This document shows, piece by piece, positions 55,324 to 61,288 of a stretch of DNA of 61,288 nt. Source of the DNA: an uncultured Bacteroidota bacterium (GTDB taxonomy: Bacteria > Bacteroidota > Bacteroidia > Chitinophagales > Chitinophagaceae); NCBI GenBank assembly GCA_903821465.1, contig CAIJLK010000036.1, positions 1-61,288 on the forward strand, given 5' to 3'. Position 1 is the stretch's first letter. Each line of letters starts with the position of its first letter. The notes under the pieces were generated by a model that had not been told where the DNA came from, did not search any database, and worked only from the letters and a program-made list of their open reading frames with translations. A program made the translations under genes and the position numbers.

Positions 55324-55346
55324 ATCATTAATATGATTTATATCAT
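55324..55346. promoter_or_regulatory. Overlapping ATCAT/ATGAT dyads between esterase and rhodopsin
   Basis: ATCAT-N4-ATGAT (55324-55337) and ATGAT-N4-ATCAT (55333-55346) overlap, giving three half-sites. The second has the TGAT-N4-ATCA shape of Crp/Fnr-family sites. The group lies about 35 bases upstream of the esterase start and about 220 upstream of the rhodopsin start. Which gene it controls, if any, cannot be told. Confidence 0.35.
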
Positions 55347-55564
55347 TCATATACTTTATTTCAAAAACAGAAAACTATACTATAATCCAGCTGTTTTTCA
55401 GCAATCTATATCACTTATTTATCAATAATAAAGAAAGTCTCGTAGCAGGAATAAAACCTAAAATCCTGATTTACAATAATATATAGCAATAATTTATTTT
55501 TTTTACAATTTTCGTTAAACAAACTTTTAAAAAAATTGATTGTCTAGGAAAATAAAACTGTTAT

Positions 55565-56299
55565 ATGAATCAAACACTTTTAAATGTGCAAGTAATTGCC
55601 AGTGACAACTATGTTGCGTTTACATTCTTTATTGGATGTATGGCCATGATGGCCGCATCTGTGTTCTTCTTCTTTGAAATCCAAAACACTTCAGCTAAAT
55701 GGAGAACATCAGTTTTGGTTTCTGGATTAATCACATTTATTGCTGCTGTACACTATTATTACATGCGCGGCTACAACTTGGAAACAGGTGAATCACCAAC
55801 ATTTTTTCGCTATGTAGATTGGACTTTAACGGTACCTCTAATGTGTGTTGAATTTTATTTAATTACCAAAAAGGCAGGTGCTAAGAGTGGACTATTATGG
55901 AAATTAATATTCGCTGCTCTAGTGATGTTAGTTACTGGTTACTTAGGAGAAACTGTAAACAGAGAAAAAAGTGTTCTATGGGGAGTTATTAGCGGTCTAG
56001 CTTACTTCTACATCGTTTACTTAGTATGGTTTGGCGAAGTATCAAAACTTGCTAAAGATGCAGGCGATGCAGTTGCAAAAGCAACTAAAACTTTGGCTTG
56101 GTTCGTGTTGGTTGGTTGGGCAATTTATCCATTGGGTTACATTTTAGGTACTCCAGGTGGATTATTTGGTCTGCAATTAGTAAGTGATCCAGCAGCAGCT
56201 AGTCATGCAATGGATATTGTTTATAACATCGGTGATGCTGTAAATAAAATCGGTTTTGGATTAGTAATTTATGCTCTTTCACGTAAAGAAGCTGCATAA
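55565..56299 (+). CDS. Light-driven proton-pump rhodopsin (proteorhodopsin type) with fenestration glycine
   Basis: This 244-aa protein has seven hydrophobic helices and should pump protons outward using retinal. Helix C RYVDWTLTVPLMCVEFYL carries Asp85 (acceptor), Thr89 and Glu96 (donor), the DTE pump triad. Helix G holds Asp224 and the Schiff-base Lys228 in GDAVNKIGFG. His63 corresponds to proteorhodopsin His75. Met93 sits at the spectral-tuning site (proteorhodopsin 105), predicting green absorption. Gly140 aligns ungapped with bacteriorhodopsin Trp138, the site of the xanthorhodopsin antenna fenestration. The gene is preceded by a 275-base spacer and followed by a strong hairpin, then crtY and blh. 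It starts at ATG with no Shine-Dalgarno sequence, as usual here. Confidence 0.96.
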   Translation: MNQTLLNVQVIASDNYVAFTFFIGCMAMMAASVFFFFEIQNTSAKWRTSVLVSGLITFIAAVHYYYMRGYNLETGESPTFFRYVDWTLTVPLMCVEFYLITKKAGAKSGLLWKLIFAALVMLVTGYLGETVNREKSVLWGVISGLAYFYIVYLVWFGEVSKLAKDAGDAVAKATKTLAWFVLVGWAIYPLGYILGTPGGLFGLQLVSDPAAASHAMDIVYNIGDAVNKIGFGLVIYALSRKEAA

Positions 56300-56320
56300 C
56301 TACAACTGAATTAATTTTTT

Positions 56321-56360
56321 AAAGCATGCTTTGTATTTTAATATGCAAAGCATGCTTTTT
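56321..56360 (+). terminator. Strong hairpin with T-run between rhodopsin and crtY
   Basis: The 13-base arm AAAGCATGCTTTG (56321-56333) is perfectly complementary to 56346-56358, with a 12-base loop and a T-run ending at 56360. It lies 22 bases after the rhodopsin stop and 23 before the crtY GTG. It should end most rhodopsin transcripts and let a fraction through to crtY and blh. Confidence 0.85.
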
Positions 56361-56383
56361 CATTATGTAATATTTGATTACAC

Positions 56384-57514
56384 GTGGCAAAAGAAAATGT
56401 TGATATAATCATTTGTGGTGGTGGATGTTCTTCGATGCTGCTTCTATTTAATTTACAACGTTATCCAAAATTTAAGACACTAAAAATATTAGTCATTGAA
56501 AAAGAAATCCAGAATCAACAAAAAACATGGTGCTTCTGGCATAAAGGCAATCATCCACTTCAACATCTAATTACCAGTTCTTGGAATAATATTCGATTCG
56601 CAGCAGAGCATTTCATAACTACACAAGAAATCCAGCCTTATATATACTCTTCCATAAAAGGAGAAGATTTTTATCACTACTTTGTAAATCAGTTTATTCC
56701 TCAATTCCCTAATATTAAGATTATTAGAGATGAGGTTCTAAGCATTGAAAAAACTTCAACACATTTATCTAAAGTGATTTGTAAGCATCATGCTTATATT
56801 TCATCTACAGTATATAGTAGTATCATAGAAAACAAATTTCACGAGGCTCCTATATTTTTATGGCAACATTTTAAGGGATGGCATATAAAAACAGAGGAGA
56901 ATATATTTGATGAAAATATAATGACGATAATGGATTTTAGTAACTGTTTACCAAATTCATTTGACTTTGTTTATATTTTACCGTACTCAAGCAATGAGGC
57001 GCTAATTGAGGTTACAGCATTTTCATCAGAAACATGGGACGATAGTGTTTATTTGAAACAGTTAAATAAATATATCTCCAATAAATTGAATGGGGCTAAG
57101 TATCAAATAGAAACAAATGAACAGGGGAGAATTCCCATGGCTTATTATAATCATACTGCATTAGGAAAGGCAGGTGAAATTTTAATCGGGAGCGCTGCAG
57201 GAAAAATAAAAGCTTCATCTGGATATGGATTTGAAAAAATGCAAATCGATGCTGCAAGATTAGCTAGCAATTACTTTACACCTAAGCTATCAAAACAATC
57301 AGGCCCAAAAAGGTTTAAATTCTATGACAAACTCTTATTAAAAATAATTCTAGAAAAGCCAGAAGAAGCGGTAAGCATATTCGGGAAGTTGTTTAAAAAA
57401 ATACCCATCCCGATGGTTCTAAAATTCTTATATGAGGAAACAAATCTTTATGAAGAAGCTTTAATATTCAAAAAACTACCTGCGATTCCTTTTTTAAAAC
57501 AAATTTTTAAATAA
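56384..57514 (+). CDS. crtY: Lycopene beta-cyclase (CrtY family)
   Basis: This 376-aa FAD-dependent enzyme should convert lycopene to beta-carotene, the precursor of retinal. It has the nucleotide motif IICGGGCSSMLLL near residues 8-21. The CrtY signatures include TWCFWHKG near 48, FLWQHFKGW near 165, the FVYILPYSSNEALIEVTAFS block near 198-217, and GRIPMAYYN near 247. GSAAGKIKASSGYGFEKMQ near 268 resembles the conserved TGYSF region. The start is a GTG (MAKENVDII); no ATG fits. It begins after the hairpin that follows the rhodopsin gene and ends one base before the blh start, so the two enzymes are co-translated. crtE, crtB and crtI are not in the window. Confidence 0.92.
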   Translation: MAKENVDIIICGGGCSSMLLLFNLQRYPKFKTLKILVIEKEIQNQQKTWCFWHKGNHPLQHLITSSWNNIRFAAEHFITTQEIQPYIYSSIKGEDFYHYFVNQFIPQFPNIKIIRDEVLSIEKTSTHLSKVICKHHAYISSTVYSSIIENKFHEAPIFLWQHFKGWHIKTEENIFDENIMTIMDFSNCLPNSFDFVYILPYSSNEALIEVTAFSSETWDDSVYLKQLNKYISNKLNGAKYQIETNEQGRIPMAYYNHTALGKAGEILIGSAAGKIKASSGYGFEKMQIDAARLASNYFTPKLSKQSGPKRFKFYDKLLLKIILEKPEEAVSIFGKLFKKIPIPMVLKFLYEETNLYEEALIFKKLPAIPFLKQIFK

Positions 57515-57515
57515 A

Positions 57516-58421
57516 ATGAAATCTTCAATTACTTATTTAATATTTCTTTTAATAACTGGGTTGCTCTTAAAATTGATAGTATTTCTATTTCCCCAAAAGC
57601 AATTCATCATTGAAATTTTAATACTTCTTTTAGGGGTTATTTTTACTGGCATTCCTCATGGAGCCATTGATCACCTTGTAGCAAAAAAAACATCTGAAAC
57701 AAGAAAGGAAAAGTTTATCCTTTTACATTTTCTTTATCGCTATACGCTTATCATGTTAATATATGGATGCGTTTGGTGGTTGTTTCCAGGATTAGGTTTA
57801 TGCTTATTTATATTTTTAACAGCATTTCATTTCGGAGCAACTGATATGCATTATTTCAGAAAAAAAAATACCATTCTCAGTTTTTTTTATGGCATCACCC
57901 TAACAGCTTGGCTATTGTTACCCCATCAAGCAGATTTACTAAATTGGTTACATTTGATCATCCCCCAAAAAGACCCTGTTTTTGTTATTCTATATTTTCT
58001 TTTTAAGATCCCAACAATCATTTTTATTTTATTGATAGGTCTGATTTCTTTTCCAGAAAGAAGTAAAAGAATAGATTGGGTATTATTTATGCTACTGCTT
58101 ATTCTTACTAATAAATTAGGATTGATAGGGGGCTTTGCATTTTATTTTTCAGGATGGCATGGCTATCAAGCATTTAATGATATCAAAAATTATATCAACT
58201 CAGGAAATACTTTTGTTCAGTTATGGAAAAAAGCTATTCCATTTACTTTACTTTCCATGATTGGTTTGATAGTTGTTTATGCAATAACGCCTGATTCAGT
58301 CTGGCAAAATTTTGGGGCACCCGCTTTTATTATCTTGATTAGTTTATTGACTCTACCTCATATGCAAGTGATGCAAAATATTTATAACAAAGAATATATC
58401 CAGGAGTCTCAGGGTTCTTGA
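57516..58421 (+). CDS. blh: Beta-carotene 15,15'-dioxygenase (Brp/Blh family)
   Basis: This 301-aa membrane enzyme should cleave beta-carotene to two retinal molecules using non-haem iron. The family histidines are visible: His48 and His53 in PHGAIDH, His105 and His112 in FHFGATDMH, His215 in GWHG and His282 in LPHMQV. Eight or so hydrophobic helices are present. Length is normal for Blh. It starts one base after the crtY stop. Its last codons overlap a broken AraC-type reading frame beginning near 58411, which suggests the 3' end was joined to foreign sequence; the reading frame of blh itself looks complete. Confidence 0.94.
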   Translation: MKSSITYLIFLLITGLLLKLIVFLFPQKQFIIEILILLLGVIFTGIPHGAIDHLVAKKTSETRKEKFILLHFLYRYTLIMLIYGCVWWLFPGLGLCLFIFLTAFHFGATDMHYFRKKNTILSFFYGITLTAWLLLPHQADLLNWLHLIIPQKDPVFVILYFLFKIPTIIFILLIGLISFPERSKRIDWVLFMLLLILTNKLGLIGGFAFYFSGWHGYQAFNDIKNYINSGNTFVQLWKKAIPFTLLSMIGLIVVYAITPDSVWQNFGAPAFIILISLLTLPHMQVMQNIYNKEYIQESQGS

Positions 58422-58563
58422 TGATGTAGTGAAGTTTCAGAATATAAAGGACTCTGTAAATGAAATTGCTTACAAACTTGGTTTCGAATATGCTCAATAT
58501 TTCAGTAAACTATTCAAGTCAAAAACCGGAATGACACCAATCGAATATCGAAACATGAATTAA
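58411..58563 (+). pseudogene. C-terminal remnant of an AraC-family regulator
   Basis: In the frame one base ahead of blh, the stretch from 58411 to the TAA at 58561 reads as the end of an AraC DNA-binding domain. It contains VNEIAYKLGFEYAQYFSKLF followed by KSKTGMTPIEYRNMN. Only about 50 of the roughly 100 residues of the domain remain, and no start codon or first helix-turn-helix is present. The remainder upstream is replaced by blh. This is a gene fragment left by recombination or insertion of the retinal cassette. Confidence 0.82.
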
Positions 58564-58674
58564 AAAGCAATTATACCTCTGCCCTATTCTCAGAAAAAAC
58601 GGTTTTGATTTGCCTTATTACTTGCACTCATCAAAACAATTCAGAAGTACAGATGTTGTATTGACAATTGTAGT

Positions 58675-58944
58675 ATGAACCAGCAAGACCTTGATCGAAT
58701 CATAGAAATGGCATGGGAGGATCGAACTCCATTTGAAGCCATCAAGTTTCAATTTGAAATTACAGAAGCCGAGACTATCGCCATTATGCGCAAGGAACTG
58801 AAGCGAAGCAGTTTTAATTTATGGAGAAAAAGGGTGAATAGTGGCATCAGCCAAAAACACGAACAAAAGCGTAATCCTGGAATGAATCGGTTCAAATGTT
58901 CTTTACAGAGAAATATATCGATGAATAAGATTAGCAAAAGATAA
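58675..58944 (+). CDS. DUF2805/TIGR03643-family protein
   Basis: This 89-aa small basic protein begins MNQQDLDRIIEMAWEDRTPFEAIKFQF, which is the conserved start of the DUF2805 (TIGR03643) family. The middle SFNLWRKRV and the end KHEQKRNPGMNRFKCSLQ also fit. Function is unknown. From memory, relatives are often found near photolyase or cryptochrome genes, so its place downstream of a rhodopsin cassette is suggestive of a light-related locus. Length matches the family. It stands 253 bases after blh, separated by the AraC fragment. Confidence 0.82.
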   Translation: MNQQDLDRIIEMAWEDRTPFEAIKFQFEITEAETIAIMRKELKRSSFNLWRKRVNSGISQKHEQKRNPGMNRFKCSLQRNISMNKISKR

Positions 58945-59094
58945 ATTAATTACTCTTTATATAATCGATCTGGTATTCCAATATTTATGTAGATTTTTAA
59001 AGCCTTGCCTGTTTAATAAGTTCCGTTTTTTATGAGTTTTGATATCTAAAAAATAAAAACCACTCTAGATGAAAAGAAAGGGTTTTATATTAGA

Positions 59095-60198
59095 TCATCT
59101 TGAAAAACCGGTTCCTTTACATTCCTTACATTGTCCTAGATTTTGTCCATCGCCATTATAATTACAATCTGGGCAGTTTTTCCACCCACCATTACAGCTA
59201 CTTACATAACACTTTTTAAACTCAGGATCTTGCCCATAGGGATGTCTTCCATAAATCACACCTGCACCATGGCAATCATCACACATTATCTTTCCGGGTC
59301 TTGTTTCATTTTCGTCTTTCCATCCAGCATATTTATCTTTCCAATAATGCACTCTAAAAGATTTCATGCAAGATTTACATTTTCCTGTTCCATTACAATA
59401 ACTGCAGCTACGTTGTTGTTGAGATTGGCTAGGTTGATAGTCATTTGAAGAATTTTGCGACTGGCTGCTATTATTATTTGAGGAAGTGTTATTATTATTA
59501 TCAACCACATCGCTTTCACCCTGATCTTTCTTAAGCGCATTTTGCAATCTCAATAAAATGCCAAAATTTAACCACATATTTACTTTTGGACTCTCTAAAA
59601 GGTTTTTAAGCTTGGGTGTGGCATACAGATCAGCAATTATTTTATTTGCTTCAACATCATATAAATTCGGATTGTTTTTAAATTTATCGAATAGTTGTAT
59701 GGTGCTTTTAAAATCAGTTTGTTTTGATAAAAAGAAATCTTTATCAAATCTTGTATCCTTACTTATTTCATCGAATCCGATTGTTAAGTATTTTTTTAAA
59801 TCTTCATTTCCATATTCATCTTTATAAGACCAGCTAAGAATCTTCCCATTGTTTTGATCAAACCAAATTTCAGTACCACGGGCTTTATCTAATGGTCGCT
59901 CCATATTCTGTAAGTAAGGCCCAGAAATTAAATACTCTTCGCCTTGAGGAGTATGAGATTTAGTAAAATAATCTTTTACTAAGCCTTTGGGATATCCATT
60001 ATCATATTCTACTTCCCGATAATAAACAGATGAATCTAAAGAAACTTCTTTGGTAAAAGCAGAGTCGAGGTATTCAGTCCATTTACCATGTTTCTTACCG
60101 TCGCGATATTGATTTTCTTTACACGATAGTATACTAGCTATAGTTATAAATAATAAAAACAGAATTACCAGTTTTTGTGATGTTAATTTTTTTCTCAT
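59095..60198 (-). CDS. Lipoprotein with C-terminal DnaJ-like zinc-finger motifs
   Basis: This 367-aa protein starts MRKKLTSQKLVILFLLF and has the lipobox ILSC near residue 26. The first part includes a short MORN-like RDGKKHGKWTEY segment, and a helical region follows. A low-complexity Asn/Ser/Gln linker lies near 245-275. The last 90 residues carry CSYCNGTGKCKSC, CDDCHGAG, a CxxxCNGG variant with CPDC, and CKECKGTG. Such CxxCxGxG repeats bind zinc in DnaJ. I chose the ATG at 60198; the longer open frame adds a non-signal sequence. A 57-aa gene lies 25 bases upstream on the same strand. Function is unknown. Confidence 0.8.
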   Translation of the reverse strand: MRKKLTSQKLVILFLLFITIASILSCKENQYRDGKKHGKWTEYLDSAFTKEVSLDSSVYYREVEYDNGYPKGLVKDYFTKSHTPQGEEYLISGPYLQNMERPLDKARGTEIWFDQNNGKILSWSYKDEYGNEDLKKYLTIGFDEISKDTRFDKDFFLSKQTDFKSTIQLFDKFKNNPNLYDVEANKIIADLYATPKLKNLLESPKVNMWLNFGILLRLQNALKKDQGESDVVDNNNNTSSNNNSSQSQNSSNDYQPSQSQQQRSCSYCNGTGKCKSCMKSFRVHYWKDKYAGWKDENETRPGKIMCDDCHGAGVIYGRHPYGQDPEFKKCYVSSCNGGWKNCPDCNYNGDGQNLGQCKECKGTGFSR

Positions 60199-60223
60199 TG
60201 CGAAAGTTTTATAGATCAATTTC

Positions 60224-60397
60224 TTATTTCTTCTTCCCACCAAACAATCCGAATAACAAACCAAGAACCGATCCACCAATCTTTCTTTCAAGTCCAGTCT
60301 TGGTTGTTGGAATACCAGTTTCACGAGCAAACTTTTGTTTTGCAGCTGTAACACCCAATGCTCGCTTCCACGAGAATGAGAATCCGTATTTAGACAT
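60224..60397 (-). CDS. Small 57-aa basic protein with C-terminal hydrophobic segment
   Basis: An ATG-initiated frame encodes 57 residues, starting MSKYGFSFSWKRALGVTAAK and ending in a hydrophobic GGSVLGLLFGLFGG stretch and KKK. The middle reads FARETGIPTTKTGLERKIG, a gene-like, non-biased composition that resembles other small Bacteroidota proteins I have seen without a name. It lies 25 bases upstream of the zinc-motif lipoprotein on the same strand. The tail could be a short membrane anchor. I do not know its role. Confidence 0.7.
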   Translation of the reverse strand: MSKYGFSFSWKRALGVTAAKQKFARETGIPTTKTGLERKIGGSVLGLLFGLFGGKKK

Positions 60398-60456
60398 GGT
60401 AATCGTTTATTGTAATTTAATCATTTTTAGTAGGATTCATAGAATGTTCATTCAGG

Positions 60457-60627
60457 ATGGGCCATTCCAAAATTAACGATATAAAAATCATATTTGAATC
60501 AACAAATACCGCAGTAGTTGTGATGGATTTTCCAGTTTGTCTAAAAACATGTTCCATATATTTAAACAAGAATGACGATTTGAAAGTACATTTCGACGAG
60601 ATAATTATTATTCACAAAAAAATATAG
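60457..60627 (+). CDS. Possible small protein of 56 aa
   Basis: An ATG frame starting MGHSKINDIKIIFESTNTAV and ending FDEIIIIHKKI runs for 56 codons in an otherwise empty gap. The composition is plausible for a small protein, but the AT-rich context makes a chance frame nearly as likely. It has no motif and no obvious promoter or partner. Confidence 0.25.
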   Translation: MGHSKINDIKIIFESTNTAVVVMDFPVCLKTCSIYLNKNDDLKVHFDEIIIIHKKI

Positions 60628-60640
60628 ATTTTTCAATATT

Positions 60641-60661
60641 TTACTTATTTTAAATAAGTAA
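60641..60661. promoter_or_regulatory. Perfect 9-bp palindrome in the last intergenic region
   Basis: TTACTTATT (60641-60649) is complementary to AATAAGTAA (60653-60661) with a three-base centre. Its symmetry and size suit a dimeric repressor. It lies about 125 bases before the membrane-protein start and also upstream of the divergent small gene. Confidence 0.4.
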
Positions 60662-60750
60662 ATATCTTAATCTATTGCAATTCTAACGCATTAGCTCTAT
60701 TTACAATTCTTGTAATCACAATCATTCTTCAGTCTCTTATTTTAATAATT

Positions 60751-60772
60751 GAAATAGACCATAATCTATTTC
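60751..60772. promoter_or_regulatory. Perfect 8-bp dyad just upstream of the membrane-protein gene
   Basis: GAAATAGA (60751-60758) pairs with TCTATTTC (60765-60772) around six bases. The end is 14 bases before the ATG at 60787, so in RNA it would form a hairpin next to the ribosome-binding region. It may instead be an operator. Confidence 0.4.
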
Positions 60773-60786
60773 TAAACACACATATT

Positions 60787-61215
60787 ATGACAGAAATTGA
60801 AATTTTAAACAATAGTCAACTAGGCTTTATTCAAAATGCAATTTATACAGTTGCAGTTGTGATAATGACTTTTATTTCATTCAGACTTGCAAGAGTTGTA
60901 AATGAAAAAAATGGAAATATTCTTGCTAAATCTTTAGTGACCCTTTATGGTATTATGGTTACTTTTTTTTCAATACAAGTTGGCGCTTACTTGTCATTCT
61001 TTCAAAAAGGATTATCCTATAATTTAGCAGAACTTAAGGCTACTGGAGTTAAATTATCTGCAGGTTCAGAAGATACTATTAGTAGATATGCAATTAATTT
61101 AAAAGATGGCTTTCCTAAACTAACTCCTGAATTACCAAATATCATTTTATGTACAGTTGTATTATTAATTATTATTGGTACAACTTGGATTAAAACACAA
61201 CCTAATAAAGCATAA
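60787..61215 (+). CDS. Small membrane protein, function unknown
   Basis: This 142-aa protein has three predicted membrane helices near residues 15-35, 45-70 and 116-135. The loop between helices two and three (about 70-115) is about 45 residues long and reads as extracytoplasmic or cytoplasmic linker sequence. No family is recognised; the topology and small size recall ion-conducting or assembly subunits, but nothing supports that. A hairpin-forming dyad precedes the start. A lipoprotein gene begins 13 bases after its stop, so the two are probably one unit. Confidence 0.72.
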   Translation: MTEIEILNNSQLGFIQNAIYTVAVVIMTFISFRLARVVNEKNGNILAKSLVTLYGIMVTFFSIQVGAYLSFFQKGLSYNLAELKATGVKLSAGSEDTISRYAINLKDGFPKLTPELPNIILCTVVLLIIIGTTWIKTQPNKA

Positions 61216-61228
61216 ATCAACAAAAACT

Positions 61229-61288
61229 ATGAACAAAATATTATTAAGCATTCTTGTATCAGCATCATTGATAGCTTGTACAAACCAA
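61229..61288 (+). CDS. Lipoprotein, N-terminus only (cut by the window end)
   Basis: Twenty codons are visible, reading MNKILLSILVSASLIACTNQ. The sequence is a lipoprotein signal with lipobox LIAC and cysteine 17. The start follows the membrane-protein stop by 13 bases, suggesting co-transcription. The rest lies beyond the window, so no function can be given. Confidence 0.7.
   Translation, partial: MNKILLSILVSASLIACTNQ

Larger units (their letters stand above)
60398..60786. other. 389-base intergenic region with two dyads and one doubtful small frame
   Basis: This AT-rich gap separates the minus-strand lipoprotein unit from the plus-strand membrane protein. It contains a perfect 9-bp dyad (60641-60661), a perfect 8-bp dyad (60751-60772), and an open frame for 56 residues at 60457-60627. 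No tRNA, repeat or transposon remnant is visible. A promoter for each flanking unit must lie here, but no clear TAnnTTTG pair stands out. Confidence 0.6.

Noticed and set aside
57516..58421. Truncation of blh by the AraC fragment
   Set aside because: All family histidines including the C-terminal LPHMQV are present and the length is normal, so the enzyme looks complete.
60177..60476. A 99-codon plus-strand frame over the small 57-aa gene
   Set aside because: It is antisense to the better-supported minus-strand small gene and lipoprotein start.

Overview
The window looks like a piece of a Bacteroidota chromosome, most likely from the family Chitinophagaceae (an inference from gene content, not a placement). 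It is AT-rich, Shine-Dalgarno sequences are mostly absent, and secreted proteins carry Bacteroidota-style leaders ending in AQ or an SC lipobox. The families present (DUF5916, DUF5107, reg_prop/Y_Y_Y sensor kinases with LytTR regulators, many glycoside hydrolases) are typical of that phylum. No rRNA, tRNA, CRISPR array, transposase or phage gene was found.

Layout. 1-8.6 kb: a zinc alcohol dehydrogenase on the minus strand, then a DUF5916 outer-membrane protein and two GH78 alpha-L-rhamnosidase-type enzymes. A perfect 40-nt repeat lies at 1-40 and again at 8689-8728. 8.8-12.4 kb: a membrane patatin with a small lipoprotein, and two unrecognised minus-strand genes. 12.6-19.7 kb: a ClC channel, a GH29 fucosidase, a three-gene ABC export operon (adaptor, FtsX permease, ATPase) and a NosR/NapH-like membrane Fe-S protein. 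19.7-24.7 kb: rmuC and a LytS/LytTR two-component pair. 24.7-36.9 kb: an operon divergent from the kinase (GMC oxidoreductase, DUF6067-like glycosidase, DUF5107/TPR protein), a convergent pair (metallo-beta-lactamase fold protein and GH36/27-type enzyme), and a class C serine hydrolase. 36.9-44.5 kb: a saccharopine-dehydrogenase-like enzyme, a tight hipB-hipA-yedK operon behind a four-copy repeat array, an M1 peptidase, an EamA transporter and an unrecognised 429-aa protein. 44.6-52.2 kb: a minus-strand run of M28 peptidase, serine hydrolase, aldo/keto reductase, GH9, sirtuin and acyltransferase-3. 52.3-55.3 kb: a small secreted protein, a second M1 peptidase and a secreted esterase.

The most notable region is 55.5-58.6 kb: a proton-pumping rhodopsin, lycopene cyclase (crtY) and beta-carotene 15,15'-dioxygenase (blh). 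Together they make retinal from lycopene and use it in a light-driven proton pump. The rhodopsin has the D/T/E pump triad, the Schiff-base lysine, Met at the green-tuning site, and Gly at the position where bacteriorhodopsin has Trp138. That glycine is the hallmark of rhodopsins that can hold a carotenoid antenna. A strong hairpin between rhodopsin and crtY could set expression ratios. A broken AraC-regulator tail overlaps the end of blh and suggests a recombination junction.

The last 2.5 kb hold a DUF2805 protein, a lipoprotein with DnaJ-like zinc motifs preceded by a 57-aa gene, and a small membrane protein followed by a truncated lipoprotein. Overall the genes suggest an aerobic degrader of plant or algal glycans with light-driven energy supplementation. 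No SusC/SusD pair is present despite the many glycosidases.
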